A model generated the notes under the pieces. That model saw nothing but the letters and a program-made list of their open reading frames with translations, was not told the origin of the DNA and made no database searches. Below are positions 1-8,731 of a stretch of DNA of 64,000 nt, one piece after another. A program made the position numbers and the translations under genes. This DNA comes from Haliscomenobacter sp. (GTDB lineage Bacteria; Bacteroidota; Bacteroidia; Chitinophagales; Saprospiraceae), in assembly GCA_016707205.1 (NCBI GenBank), contig JADJHZ010000002.1, forward strand, positions 124,001-188,000, in the 5' to 3' direction. Every line of letters begins with the position of its first letter. The first letter of the stretch is position 1.

Positions 1-2
1 TC

Positions 3-488
3 TCCCCCTTCGGCGGAACCCCCGAAGACGCCGACGCCGCCCGCGAAAAAATCGGACAGCTCGACGCCGCCAAAAACCTGAAGCTCTTCCTCGACGGCCT
101 CGCCTACCTGCGGACCTTCCCCAAAAGCACCGGCAAGGTGGGCTGCGTGGGATTCTGCTGGGGAGGCGCTATGGTCAACAGCCTCGCCGTTAACGACCCT
201 CAGCTCAACGCCGGCGTAGCCTATTACGGCCGTCAGGCCGCCGCAGCCGACGTGCCGAAGATCAACGCCGCCCTTATGCTGCACTACGGCGGGCTGGATA
301 CCCGGATCAACGAAGGCATCCCCGCCTATGAAGCCGCGCTGAAAGCAAACAATAAGGATTATCAGATCTTTGTCTACCCCGAGGTCAACCACGCATTCAA
401 CAACGACACCGCCCCTACCCGCTACAACGAAGCCGCCGCCAAACTCGCCTGGGAGCGGACGATCGCGTTTTTTGGGGAGAAACTATAA
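3..488 (+). CDS. Dienelactone hydrolase family protein (5' end missing)
   Basis: This is the C-terminal ~161 residues of an alpha/beta hydrolase of the dienelactone hydrolase family; the reading frame is open from the first bases, so the start lies outside the window. The nucleophile elbow G-F-C-W-G-G (Cys at about base 153) is the typical DLH cysteine site. The Asp of G-G-L-D and the His of V-N-H-A-F, near the C-terminus, complete the Cys-Asp-His triad. Members hydrolyse dienelactones or related cyclic esters in the cytoplasm or periplasm; the substrate cannot be told from sequence. The gene ends directly in an octamer repeat array. Family call is firm, substrate unknown. Confidence 0.85.
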   Translation, partial: SPFGGTPEDADAAREKIGQLDAAKNLKLFLDGLAYLRTFPKSTGKVGCVGFCWGGAMVNSLAVNDPQLNAGVAYYGRQAAAADVPKINAALMLHYGGLDTRINEGIPAYEAALKANNKDYQIFVYPEVNHAFNNDTAPTRYNEAAAKLAWERTIAFFGEKL

Positions 489-560
489 AAAAGTTGCGAA
501 GTTGCGGAGTTGCGAAGTTGCGAGGTCCACTCTTCGCAACTCCGTAACCTCGTAACTTTC
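488..560. repeat. Octamer repeat array R1 (inverted)
   Basis: Tandem 8-bp units of the type AGTTGCGA run from the stop codon of the hydrolase, then a short spacer, then the complementary units (TCGCAACT / CCGTAACC). The halves can fold into one hairpin. This is the same octamer family found at about 3.1, 8.1, 46.9, 50.2 and 50.8 kb. Confidence 0.85.
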
Positions 561-598
561 TTTCGTCGGCCAAAAAAGCATCCGGATCGAAAACAGCG

Positions 599-627
599 TT
601 GTCCTTAGGGGGATAAACCTACTTTTG
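599..627 (+). promoter_or_regulatory. Probable Bacteroidota promoter for the outer-membrane receptor gene
   Basis: TACTTTTG at 620-627 matches the Bacteroidota -7 consensus TAnnTTTG, with a TTG at 599-601 roughly where the -33 element should be (18 bases between them, slightly short of the usual 19-21). It lies 29 bases before the start codon at 656. Confidence 0.5.
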
Positions 628-655
628 TAGGACGAAATCACCAAAACGACTGTTT

Positions 656-3103
656 ATGAACCTGAGAATCACCCGACTCCTCTTGGGGGTAGTCTTCTTT
701 TTCCCTATGACTACCCTTCTGGCGCAAGCCACCTCCGGCGGCGCCATCACCGGAAAAGTAAAGGACCCGAAAGGGCAACCGGTTGAATTTGCCAACGTTA
801 TCCTCAACAAGCTTCAGGACTCTTCCCTGGTCAAAGTGGAAGTGACCAACGAAGAAGGGGTTTTTGCCCTGCTCAACGTGGCTGGCGGCGACTACCTGCT
901 GAAAGTCAGCTTCGTGGGGTTTCCGGAGTTCCGCACAGGCCCTCTGAAGGTCAGCCCGGGGCAAACGCTGGAGCTACCGCTGATCCAGTTGCAGGACGGC
1001 GCCCTCGACCTTAAAGAGGTCACCGTGGCGGCCCAGCGCCCGATGCTGGAAACCAAACCCGACCGCATGGTGTTCAACGTGGACGGCAGCATCAACGCAG
1101 CGGGCAGCAACGGGCTGGAATTGCTGCGCAAAGCGCCCGGCATCGTCGTCGACAACAACGACAACATCACGATGCTCGGCCGCTCCGGCGTGCAGATTTA
1201 CATCGACGGGAAGCCCTCCCCGCTGCGCGGCGCCGATCTGGCCGATTTCCTCAAATCGCTGCAAAGTACCGAGATCGACGCGATCGAGCTGGTGACCAAC
1301 CCTTCGGCCCGCTTCGACGCCCAGGGCAATGCCGGCGTCATCAACATCAAGTTGAAAAAAGACCGCCGCCTGGGCGCCAACGGCTCGGCGAATACCAACT
1401 ACTCGGTGGGCGTATTGCCGATCTACAGCGCCGGCTTCAACGGCAACTACCAGGACAAAGGCTACAATCTGTTTGGCAGCTACAACTACAACAACAGCCG
1501 TTTCCTGAACTACATGACGCTGTACCGCGAGCAACTGGGCGTGATCTTTGACCAAACGTCGGATACCAGAGGGGAAAGCGAAAACCACAACTTCAAGATC
1601 GGAACCGATTTTTTCCTCTCCAAGAAGCACACCCTCGGCTTTCTGGTCAATGGCTTCAACAACCAAAGCCTGTTTGGAGGAACCAGCCGCACCCCGATCA
1701 GCCGGACCGGCCTGCCGGGGATCGACAGCGTCCTGCTCGCTTCCACCAACAGCGACAACCAGCGAAGCAACTACAACCTCAACCTCAACTACCGCTTCGA
1801 CAGCGGCAAAGGCGTGGTATGGAACCTCGACGCCGACTACGGCCGGTTCCGGAGCGAAGCCCTGGAATACCAGCCCAACCGGTATGTAGACGGCACGGAG
1901 GAGATCCTGCTTTCGGAAAAGATTTTTGCCAATAACACCCCTACCGGCATCGACATTTACACCCTAAAGGCCGACTACGAGCGCCCGCTTTGGAAGGGGC
2001 AGTTTGGCGCCGGGGTGAAATTCGCTTTCGTCAACACCGACAACACCTTTGACTTCTTCGACGTCGTCGACGGCCAGGATGTGCTCAACCGCGACCTGAG
2101 CAACCAATTCGCTTACGAAGAAAACGTCAATGCCGCTTACGCCACGTACTCAAAGCAGGGAAAAAAGCTGGGCTTCAACCTGGGCGTCCGCATGGAACAA
2201 ACCAACTCCACCGGAACCCTCACCGCGTTCAAACCGACCGATAACGACGAAGTCGAACGCAGTTACCTCGACGTCTTCCCTTCCGGCGGGGTTACGTTCA
2301 CCCCTTCCCAGAAGCACAGCCTGAACCTGTCGTACAGCCGCCGCATCAACCGGCCTTCTTACCAGGACCTCAACCCGTTCCAGAACCGGCTCGACGAGCT
2401 GACGTTCGAGCAGGGAAACCCCTTCCTGAAGCCCGAATACGTCAACAACATCCAGTTTCGGCACACCTTCAACTACCGCTTCAACACGACCCTGAGCTAC
2501 AGCCATACCCAGGACCAGATCACCCGCTTTACGGACACGTCCGGCGTGAAGTCCAATTACATCACCTGGCTGAACCTGGCCAATCAGCATGCCTACAGCC
2601 TGGCTTTCAGCGCGCCGGTGCAGATCAAATCGTGGTGGAGCAGCTTCACCAATGCCACCGTCTCGTACAGCAAGAACCAAGCGGATTACGGCGGAACCAA
2701 GATCGTGGACCTGGAAGCGGCAACGTTCAACATCTACAGCCAGCAGACGTTTACGCTGCCTAAGTCGTGGTCGCTGGAGGTGTCGGGTTGGTACAACTCC
2801 CCGGGCCTGTGGGGCGGCACCTTCGAGATGGAGTCGATGTGGAGCATCGACGCCGGCGTTCAGAAAAAACTGCTCGACGGCCGCGGCAACCTGAAGCTCT
2901 CCGTGACCGACATCTTCAAAACCAACGAATGGAACGGCATTAGCCGGTTTGGGGTGCTCAACCTCAACGTCGGCGGAGGCTGGGATAGCCGCCGCTTGCG
3001 CATGGCCTTCAGCTACCAGTTTGGCCGCTCCGAGGTGAAAGCCGCCCGCCGCCGCAGTACCGGTTTGGAGGATGAACAGAAGCGGGTGAAATCGGATAAT
3101 TAA
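656..3103 (+). CDS. Outer-membrane beta-barrel receptor with CarboxypepD_reg-like N-terminus
   Basis: The 815-residue protein starts with a signal peptide (about residues 1-25, cleaved after L-A-Q). Next comes a CarboxypepD_reg-like immunoglobulin fold (about 28-105) and a plug-like segment (about 115-235) containing a V-Q-I-Y-I-D-G-K-P motif. The rest is a long barrel rich in alternating aromatic residues, of the 'outer membrane protein beta-barrel family' (OMP_b-brl_3) type. Such proteins are TonB-receptor relatives in the outer membrane; the ligand is unknown. No canonical TonB box or SusD partner is visible. The gene stands alone and ends in a long octamer array. Confidence 0.85.
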   Translation: MNLRITRLLLGVVFFFPMTTLLAQATSGGAITGKVKDPKGQPVEFANVILNKLQDSSLVKVEVTNEEGVFALLNVAGGDYLLKVSFVGFPEFRTGPLKVSPGQTLELPLIQLQDGALDLKEVTVAAQRPMLETKPDRMVFNVDGSINAAGSNGLELLRKAPGIVVDNNDNITMLGRSGVQIYIDGKPSPLRGADLADFLKSLQSTEIDAIELVTNPSARFDAQGNAGVINIKLKKDRRLGANGSANTNYSVGVLPIYSAGFNGNYQDKGYNLFGSYNYNNSRFLNYMTLYREQLGVIFDQTSDTRGESENHNFKIGTDFFLSKKHTLGFLVNGFNNQSLFGGTSRTPISRTGLPGIDSVLLASTNSDNQRSNYNLNLNYRFDSGKGVVWNLDADYGRFRSEALEYQPNRYVDGTEEILLSEKIFANNTPTGIDIYTLKADYERPLWKGQFGAGVKFAFVNTDNTFDFFDVVDGQDVLNRDLSNQFAYEENVNAAYATYSKQGKKLGFNLGVRMEQTNSTGTLTAFKPTDNDEVERSYLDVFPSGGVTFTPSQKHSLNLSYSRRINRPSYQDLNPFQNRLDELTFEQGNPFLKPEYVNNIQFRHTFNYRFNTTLSYSHTQDQITRFTDTSGVKSNYITWLNLANQHAYSLAFSAPVQIKSWWSSFTNATVSYSKNQADYGGTKIVDLEAATFNIYSQQTFTLPKSWSLEVSGWYNSPGLWGGTFEMESMWSIDAGVQKKLLDGRGNLKLSVTDIFKTNEWNGISRFGVLNLNVGGGWDSRRLRMAFSYQFGRSEVKAARRRSTGLEDEQKRVKSDN

Positions 3104-3318
3104 AAGTTGCGAGGTTACGGAGTTACGGAGTTACGAAGAATGCAACCTCGTAACCTCGCAACCTCGCAACCTCGTAACCTCGTAACCTCGTAACCTCGTA
3201 ACCTCGCAACCTCGTAACCTCGTAACCTCGTAACCTCGTAACCTCGTAACCTCGCAACCTCGCAACCTCGCAACCTCGCAACCTCGCAACCTCGCAACCT
3301 CGTAACTTCGTAACTTTT
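3104..3318. repeat. Octamer repeat array R2 (largest; inverted with long right arm)
   Basis: About four units of RGTTRCGR on the left (3107-3138) face about 22 units of AACCTCGY (3141-3316) on the right, with a loop of only a few bases. The Y position alternates between C and T. Three units make 24 bases, so a spurious reading frame with an 8-residue period stays open through the array; it is not a gene. Confidence 0.9.
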
Positions 3319-3396
3319 TCCCAAACGCCTATTCCAAGATTCAGGGGATTGCCTACCTTTACCGGAAATCAATTCCCTAATCTCAACCATTTGAAG

Positions 3397-3903
3397 ATGA
3401 AACAACCGTGGATATTCATTAGTGTCGTTGCCAGCCTGGTCCTGATTACCCTTTCCTGCAACAGAGACAAGGCGATAAGGGATGACGCTGCCAACTCCCT
3501 GAAAAAGCCGGACACCGCCTCGGACATGCTGGCGCCTTCGACCTCACCGTTCCCTTCTGCCAACCAAAACGCAACGGCTACTGCCGGCGCCGTGCCGCAT
3601 TATATTTGCCCAAACAACTGCGCGGGAAGCGGTGGCGCAGAGCAAGCCAATTGCTCCGTATGCGGTACCGCTTATGTGCACAACCAGGCCTTTCACGACC
3701 AGCAGGCCTCTGATCAGGCCGCTGCGATGCCGGTTACACCTACTACGACCACAACTACTACCCCGGCGCCAGATCCCGCCCAAAATGCCGCTGGCGTTTG
3801 GCATTATACTTGCGCCAAGGGCTGTGCAGGAGGGTCAGGAACTCCCGGCAATTGCGGTAGCTGCGGACAGGCGCTGGCGCATAATGCGGCGTATCACAAC
3901 TAG
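3397..3903 (+). CDS. Lipoprotein with two zinc-ribbon-like / heavy-metal-binding repeats
   Basis: The 168-residue product begins with a lipoprotein signal (hydrophobic residues 5-20, lipobox L-T-L-S-C). After a Pro/Thr/Ser-rich linker it has two copies of a ~32-residue cysteine motif, about residues 65-97 and 133-167. Each has the pattern H-Y-x-C-x3-C-x-G ... C-x2-C-G-x-A-x-x-H-N-x-x-x-H, and a TTTTTT-Pro linker separates them. The pattern resembles the heavy-metal-binding domain found in Bacteroidota lipoproteins and efflux components. A role in metal binding or sensing at the cell envelope is inferred. I chose the ATG at 3397 because it puts the lipobox at the right place. Confidence 0.65.
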   Translation: MKQPWIFISVVASLVLITLSCNRDKAIRDDAANSLKKPDTASDMLAPSTSPFPSANQNATATAGAVPHYICPNNCAGSGGAEQANCSVCGTAYVHNQAFHDQQASDQAAAMPVTPTTTTTTTPAPDPAQNAAGVWHYTCAKGCAGGSGTPGNCGSCGQALAHNAAYHN

Positions 3904-4159
3904 CGATTTAAGACCAAAACGGTAATAGTAATATCAGTAGCCACCTGTGTTGGCCGTGGGTTGCCCTCTTGTTTTATCGAACAATCGAACCGTTCGGTTA
4001 CCAGGGGGGCAACCTTTTTTTTGCCCTCCTCCGGGTCAAACAGAGCGCGAAAAATAAGTTCAAAAGCGTTCAAAACCTCATCGGAAGGATTCTCCATTTT
4101 TCTTATCTTCGGCTTAATCAGAAAAGCCTTTTTTCGTTCCAAACCAACGCACAACACCT
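3904..4159. other. Intergenic region upstream of the peptide transporter
   Basis: 256 bases with no convincing gene. A short stem GGGCAA / TTGCCC around 4009-4028 encloses a T-run. TATCTTCG at 4104-4111 is close to the TAnnTTTG -7 element and lies 48 bases before the transporter start. Confidence 0.35.
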
Positions 4160-5797
4160 ATGAATCCTTCCAAAACCAAACATCCTAAAGCGCTGCCTTT
4201 TCTGTTCTTTTCTGAAATGTGGGAGCGGTTTGGGTACTATCTCATGATCGGCATCTTTACCCTGTACCTTAAAGACGTAAAGGAAGGGTTTGCGATGACG
4301 GAGGCTGAATCAGCCGATTTATACGGGACCTTTATTGGGCTGGTGTTTCTTACTCCTTTTTTAGGCGGCCTCCTGGCCGACCGGTATTTTGGGTACCGGA
4401 ACTCTATCATTGCAGGCGGATTGCTCATGGGGGTTGGATACTGCCTGATGGGCATTCACAGCAAACCCATGCTTTACCTGGCAATGACCCTGGTCATTTT
4501 TGGCAATGGGTTTTTCAAGCCCAATATTTCCACCTTGCTCGGCAATGTGTACTCTACCGATGAACACCGGCACATGAAAGACGATGGGTACAACATCTTC
4601 TACATGGGGATCAATATCGGCGCATTTATCTGCAATTTTTTTGGCGCCGCCCTGCAAATCATGCTGGGATGGACCTGGGCATTTGCAGCGGCCGGCGTGG
4701 GCATGTTTATCGGAGTGGCGGTGTTCCTGTTGGGCACCAAACATTACAAGGCCTTTGACGTGCGCAAAGCGCTTCAGGCAGAAGACATGCCCTTCATACG
4801 GATTGTTTGGATGATTCTGATACCCTCCATGCTGGCCGGCGTGGTGGGATGGATCATTCCTTCCGATATTTTTGGAAGCGACAGCACGGACGCCTTCATC
4901 TTCGCCTGCATTCCGGTGATCTATTTTTATGCCAGTCTTTACTTTAAGGCCAACGGCCAGGAGAAAAAGCCCATTGGCGCCTTACTGGCCATTTTCGCCG
5001 TAGTGACCATGTTTTGGGCTGTATTTAAACAGAATGGAAGCGCCCTGAACACCTGGGCCGACCGGTATACCAACCGGGAGTTGACGGGTGTTCAGGAAAA
5101 AGTATTCACTTCCGTCAAATTTGCCAAAGAACTCACCTATACAGCGGATAGCGTTGAACAGTACGATCCCTATTTCCGTCTGCAAAAAGTCAATGGCGAA
5201 GTTGTCAAGGAATGGGGTTACCCGGTTTATTTCCGGAATATCAAAAAAGAGAATCTGCCTGCCGAAGGGAGCACGGTCAGCGTATGGGCAACCAACCTGA
5301 GCCAGTCGATCAACCCAGGATGGGTGATCATGCTCACGCCCCTTATTGTCGCCTTTTTCACCTTTTTGCGAAGCCGGAGGAAAGAGCCCACCACGCCGAC
5401 CAAAATCGCTTTAGGGCTGCTGATCTCCGGTCTGAGCGCCCTGGTGATGTTCGCCGCGGTAAAAGCCGGGAGCAATGGCGCGGAAAAGGTGAGCGTCTGG
5501 TGGCTTATCGCCAGCTATGGGGTCATCACCATTGGCGAGTTGTTCCTCAGCCCCATGGGACTTTCCATCGTGTCCAAACTTAGCCCCCCCCGCATTACCT
5601 CCCTCATGATGGGCGGGTGGTTTTTGTCTACCTCTATAGGCAACAAGCTAAGCGGTGTATTGGCCAGTATGTGGGATTCCTACGAAAACAAAGGCGACTT
5701 TTTCCTTGTCAATTTCGTTCTGCTGCTCGTTGCGTTCCTGTTTATGCTGGCTATCCTGAAGTGGCTCAACACCATTTTCAGGGAATATGTAAAATAG
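4160..5797 (+). CDS. Peptide MFS transporter, POT/PTR family (proton-dependent oligopeptide transporter)
   Basis: The 545-residue inner-membrane protein imports di- and tripeptides with protons. The signature E-M-W-E-R-F-G-Y-Y near residue 20 (ExxERFxYY in TM1) is diagnostic of POT transporters, and the F-Y-M-G-I-N-I-G-A motif around residue 150 matches the second PTR2 signature. About 12-14 membrane segments are visible, with a hydrophilic stretch at about residues 290-385 between helices. That loop makes it somewhat longer than the ~490-500 residues usual for DtpT, as is common in Bacteroidota. It is monocistronic and convergent with the DUF2490 gene. Confidence 0.93.
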   Translation: MNPSKTKHPKALPFLFFSEMWERFGYYLMIGIFTLYLKDVKEGFAMTEAESADLYGTFIGLVFLTPFLGGLLADRYFGYRNSIIAGGLLMGVGYCLMGIHSKPMLYLAMTLVIFGNGFFKPNISTLLGNVYSTDEHRHMKDDGYNIFYMGINIGAFICNFFGAALQIMLGWTWAFAAAGVGMFIGVAVFLLGTKHYKAFDVRKALQAEDMPFIRIVWMILIPSMLAGVVGWIIPSDIFGSDSTDAFIFACIPVIYFYASLYFKANGQEKKPIGALLAIFAVVTMFWAVFKQNGSALNTWADRYTNRELTGVQEKVFTSVKFAKELTYTADSVEQYDPYFRLQKVNGEVVKEWGYPVYFRNIKKENLPAEGSTVSVWATNLSQSINPGWVIMLTPLIVAFFTFLRSRRKEPTTPTKIALGLLISGLSALVMFAAVKAGSNGAEKVSVWWLIASYGVITIGELFLSPMGLSIVSKLSPPRITSLMMGGWFLSTSIGNKLSGVLASMWDSYENKGDFFLVNFVLLLVAFLFMLAILKWLNTIFREYVK

Positions 5798-5831
5798 GAC
5801 ATCGCAACCTCGCCGCTTTCTTACTTTCGGA

Positions 5832-6614
5832 TTAATTGTCCTTTATGGAATTATCGATCGTCGGGTTAAGCGAGTGCCTTCGGAATAATTCGATAAAATA
5901 ACCAACCTGCAGGAAGTCCCGGCCCGTTTCGTCATTTATACGATAATCAAACTGATGAAGGTAACCCACTTGTAATGTGGTTTTGGGGGATAGTTTATAA
6001 TTGAACGCGAATAACAGCCTGTTTCTCTCAAAATAGGGTTCTTTGTCGGTAAAAAAAATCTCATTGCTTGCGCTGACTTGAAAAGGTTTGTATTCTTTTC
6101 TTTCTTTGCCGAATGGGTAAACCAGCCCGAACCGGTATCTGAACCGGTTGCGGTAACCATTACTGGTATACCTTAATTCCAATCTGTATCGCTGGTCTAT
6201 TTTAAGTTTTCCAACCGTCTGGAAAAAAACAATTTGCGGCCATATTCTAAATTCGTCGTTATTTTTTGGCAAAACAAAGTCGCCGCCCTCTTTGTACGTT
6301 TGGTAACTACCGACGCCTAATGTCAGCGCTACCTCTTTGGAAATTTTGTAATTGACGCCCCCCTTGTATTCGTAATAGTGGAAATCATCGTAAAACTTCA
6401 ATGAACGCAATTGCGCCTCGCCAAATACGCTCCATTTTTCGCTGGGGTTATACTTAACGTTCAACAAACTCCAACTGCCCAGCTCAAAGGCTTGTGAAAA
6501 ACCTGGTATAGCCGGCAGCAGTAAAAGAATAAATATAAACTGACGCTGGAGCGGTTTGGGAAGTCCAAACCGCTCCAACGTCAGTTTAGTTCTATCAGCG
6601 GATAACCTCTTCAT
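5832..6614 (-). CDS. DUF2490 family outer-membrane protein
   Basis: The mature part reads A-F-E-L-G-S-W-S-L-L-N-V-K-Y and then a regular alternating-residue barrel to the C-terminus, typical of DUF2490 proteins, which are predicted outer-membrane barrels of unknown function. The hydrophobic signal (I-F-I-L-L-L-L-P-A-I-P-G-F-S-Q) is preceded by ~26 residues that look non-signal. The first ATG in frame (6614) lies inside the end of the upstream methyltransferase gene. A terminator-like hairpin (6540-6584) falls inside this N-terminal extension, so the true start is uncertain and could be a non-ATG codon closer to 6540. Confidence 0.7.
   Translation of the reverse strand: MKRLSADRTKLTLERFGLPKPLQRQFIFILLLLPAIPGFSQAFELGSWSLLNVKYNPSEKWSVFGEAQLRSLKFYDDFHYYEYKGGVNYKISKEVALTLGVGSYQTYKEGGDFVLPKNNDEFRIWPQIVFFQTVGKLKIDQRYRLELRYTSNGYRNRFRYRFGLVYPFGKERKEYKPFQVSASNEIFFTDKEPYFERNRLLFAFNYKLSPKTTLQVGYLHQFDYRINDETGRDFLQVGYFIELFRRHSLNPTIDNSIKDN
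6540..6584. terminator. Hairpin between methyltransferase and DUF2490 genes
   Basis: Two 20-base arms (6540-6559 and 6565-6584) are complementary with one mismatch around a 5-base loop. The minus-strand methyltransferase stops at 6595, so the hairpin is placed like its terminator or attenuator, but no long T-run follows it. Confidence 0.5.
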
Positions 6615-7413
6615 TTTTCCGGCATCGAAAGTGTAAAAAATAAGCCACCACGCTGGCGTCCTGCAAATAGGGATAGGCCTGGAGCGTTTCCTCATCCGGG
6701 CAGGGTTCATTGATCTTCTCGATGGCGAAGCCTGCCCCGGTGATGGCATCTGCCCACTGCGTCAAGGTCCGGTTGAACAAGGGCACCCTGAATTTGGGGA
6801 ATTGCCCTTTCAGATGGCCCGGCGCGGCGCCGAAAATCCACTCTTCGATTCTTCCGTTCTGATCGCTAAAATACCCGCCCACCTGAATAGCGTAGGTTTT
6901 GCCGCTCAGGTTTCTCAGGTTCTTGCGGCGCGGCGTATTAAAACACGGATGGGTGATGGAGAACTGCAGAAACCCTCCCGGCTTGAGCACCCGGAACGCC
7001 TCTTGCAGCGCCTTTTCCGGTTCGGGCACGTCCATGAAGCACATGAAGGATGCCGAAAAGTCGAAGGACGCATCGGCATAGGGCAACTTCGTCGCGCTGC
7101 CTACCTGATAGCGCACCCCCAGCGGGGTTTCGGCTTCGACTTCCCTGGCTTTTTCAATAAAAACCTCCGAAATATCGACCGCCTCCATGCGGGCGCCCCG
7201 GCCCGCCAACAACCGGGTGTTGTGCCCCTCTCCGCAACCAATATCAATACCGGATAAGCCCCCGACATCCGGCAGGATTTCAAAAAATGCCGGGGTATTC
7301 AACCGGTCCCGGTAAATGTCGTAACCGGCCCGGGTCAGCACCGTCCATGCTTCGGCGTTGGCGTTCCAGTACCGGCCGGCTTCTTCTTCGGTCATTGCGT
7401 GTTCTTTTTTCAT
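6595..7413 (-). CDS. Class I SAM-dependent methyltransferase
   Basis: The 272-residue protein has the Methyltransf_11 Rossmann fold. Motif I is G-I-D-I-G-C-G-E-G-H-N (about residues 55-65), followed by the acidic motif M-E-A-V-D-I-S, then S-F-D-F-S-A-S-F (motif post-II) and the L-K-P-G-G-F-L motif. It transfers a methyl group from S-adenosylmethionine to an unidentified small molecule. It overlaps the probable start of the downstream DUF2490 gene by 20 bases. Start chosen at the ATG giving M-K-K-E-H-A-M; the internal M-T-E-E-E is also possible. Confidence 0.88.
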   Translation of the reverse strand: MKKEHAMTEEEAGRYWNANAEAWTVLTRAGYDIYRDRLNTPAFFEILPDVGGLSGIDIGCGEGHNTRLLAGRGARMEAVDISEVFIEKAREVEAETPLGVRYQVGSATKLPYADASFDFSASFMCFMDVPEPEKALQEAFRVLKPGGFLQFSITHPCFNTPRRKNLRNLSGKTYAIQVGGYFSDQNGRIEEWIFGAAPGHLKGQFPKFRVPLFNRTLTQWADAITGAGFAIEKINEPCPDEETLQAYPYLQDASVVAYFLHFRCRKNEEVIR

Positions 7414-7487
7414 AAATTCCCAAACAGCGCGAGGTTTAATTCAGTTCTGATCATGGTTTTGGCTAAAGGGTTCATGACATGGTCTTT

Positions 7488-8009
7488 TTATTTTGCTTGT
7501 ATCCCTGAATCCCGCCTGGACCGCATGGACTGGATCAAAAAAACGACCAATGGCCCAAAAACCAATCCCAAAACCAGGGGCAAAAACCAGGCGCCCAATC
7601 CCGGAGCGCGCCCGGCCGCAGTCTCTATGGCCCCGCGCAGCAGGAAATAAAAAACGAGGACAAGGCTCAGCTTGAGGTAGCGGATCAGACGCGTCGCCAG
7701 CAGATACTGGCGCCGGGCATTCTCCGGGACTATCCGGACCGGATAATTGAACAGGTGCGGAAACCGGTTGAGAATCGTTAGCCCCGAATAGAACACCGTA
7801 GCCACAACCGGCAAGGCCCAAAGCACGGCCTTACTCCCGTACCCGTCGGGGACCCCTCGGGCATTGAAATGGATCGGAATAACGTCCGGCAATTGAGGAA
7901 GGTGTTTGGCGAAAAGCCCCCAGGAAACGATCAACATCCCCCAGCCGGCCCACTCCAAAAGCTGATCCAGGGTGGTCTGCTCCAAATTGATTTTCGGTCT
8001 TGCATCCAT
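7488..8009 (-). CDS. DUF1648 domain membrane protein
   Basis: The 173-residue protein has about four hydrophobic helices. The conserved DUF1648 motif L-P-D-V-I-P-I-H-F-N-A-R-G-V-P-D-G lies at about residues 40-57. DUF1648 is found in SdpI-like immunity and membrane proteins of unknown biochemical role. It is transcribed in the same direction as the methyltransferase but separated by ~75 bases. Confidence 0.8.
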   Translation of the reverse strand: MDARPKINLEQTTLDQLLEWAGWGMLIVSWGLFAKHLPQLPDVIPIHFNARGVPDGYGSKAVLWALPVVATVFYSGLTILNRFPHLFNYPVRIVPENARRQYLLATRLIRYLKLSLVLVFYFLLRGAIETAAGRAPGLGAWFLPLVLGLVFGPLVVFLIQSMRSRRDSGIQAK

Positions 8010-8091
8010 ATTTCCTTCGGATTAAAAACCCTCTAAAACCGTCCTTAAAGTAACATCGAATCCAGGAAAACACAAGAAAATTAGACGAAGG

Positions 8092-8176
8092 GCCTTGTTA
8101 CTTCGCAACTTCGCAACTTCGTAACTTCGCAACTTCCCTACCTCGCTACTTCGTAACTTCGCTACTTCGCAACTTT
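8092..8176. repeat. Octamer repeat array R3
   Basis: About ten imperfect units of TTCGCAACT / CTTCGTAAC / CTACCTCGC lie just before the 3' end of the DUF1697 gene, whose last codons overlap the array edge. Same family as R1 and R2, but single-orientation and more degenerate. Confidence 0.8.
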
Positions 8177-8704
8177 CCGCACCAACTCCATCACCGTTTT
8201 CCAGTTCCGGCTGGTGGCGGCAACCTTGAGTTTGGTTTCGAAGAGGCCGTTGGTCAGCTTGGTATTTCCGTAGCCGTTGGGGCAATGGACGTAGATGGCG
8301 CTGCCGAGGAGCTGGAATTCGTCGGGAGGGAAGCGGATGTCGTTCAGCTTTTCGGCGAGGGCAGGAGAAGGCGGCGCCGCCAGGAAGGTGACGTGCAGGT
8401 GGGCACGGTCTATACGGGAATCCGTCAGGAACGGATTGGCCTGGGCTATGGCTTCCAGTTCCGGGGCCGTCAGGGTGATGGTTGGCACGTCAAAACCGAA
8501 CTGCAGCCGGATGGCGTTTTGGATGGCGGCGTCCAGCGCGCTGGGGTCCGTTTCCGGATGCCGGAAGACGACGTTTCCGCTTTGGATATACGTTTGCACT
8601 TCGGTGCAGCCGAGGCCGGCAAACAGGGCTTTGAGGGCGTCCATTTTGATCAGCCGGTGTCCGCTCACGTTGATGCCCCGGAGGATGGAGATGTAGGTGG
8701 TCAT
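8162..8704 (-). CDS. DUF1697 domain-containing protein
   Basis: The 180-residue cytoplasmic protein opens with T-Y-I-S-I-L-R-G-I-N-V-S-G-H and contains Q-T-Y-I-Q-S-G-N-V-V-F, the two hallmark motifs of DUF1697. Length matches the family (about 175-180). Function is not established; proteins of this family are common stand-alone genes. Its final codons run into octamer array R3, so the C-terminal V-R-K-V-A-K is partly encoded by repeat units. Confidence 0.88.
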   Translation of the reverse strand: MTTYISILRGINVSGHRLIKMDALKALFAGLGCTEVQTYIQSGNVVFRHPETDPSALDAAIQNAIRLQFGFDVPTITLTAPELEAIAQANPFLTDSRIDRAHLHVTFLAAPPSPALAEKLNDIRFPPDEFQLLGSAIYVHCPNGYGNTKLTNGLFETKLKVAATSRNWKTVMELVRKVAK

Positions 8705-8731
8705 GGGTTTGGGTGTTTTGATCGTAGCCCT

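Noticed and set aside
974..1666. Long minus-strand reading frame inside the outer-membrane receptor gene
   Set aside because: Antisense shadow of a high-GC gene; Val/Ala/Gly/Asp-rich composition and no motif.
3104..3318. CRISPR array
   Set aside because: Units are contiguous 8-base repeats without unique spacers, and no cas genes are present.
3115..3405. 96-residue minus-strand reading frame across the largest octamer array
   Set aside because: It is a translation of the repeat with an 8-residue period and contains no other protein signal.
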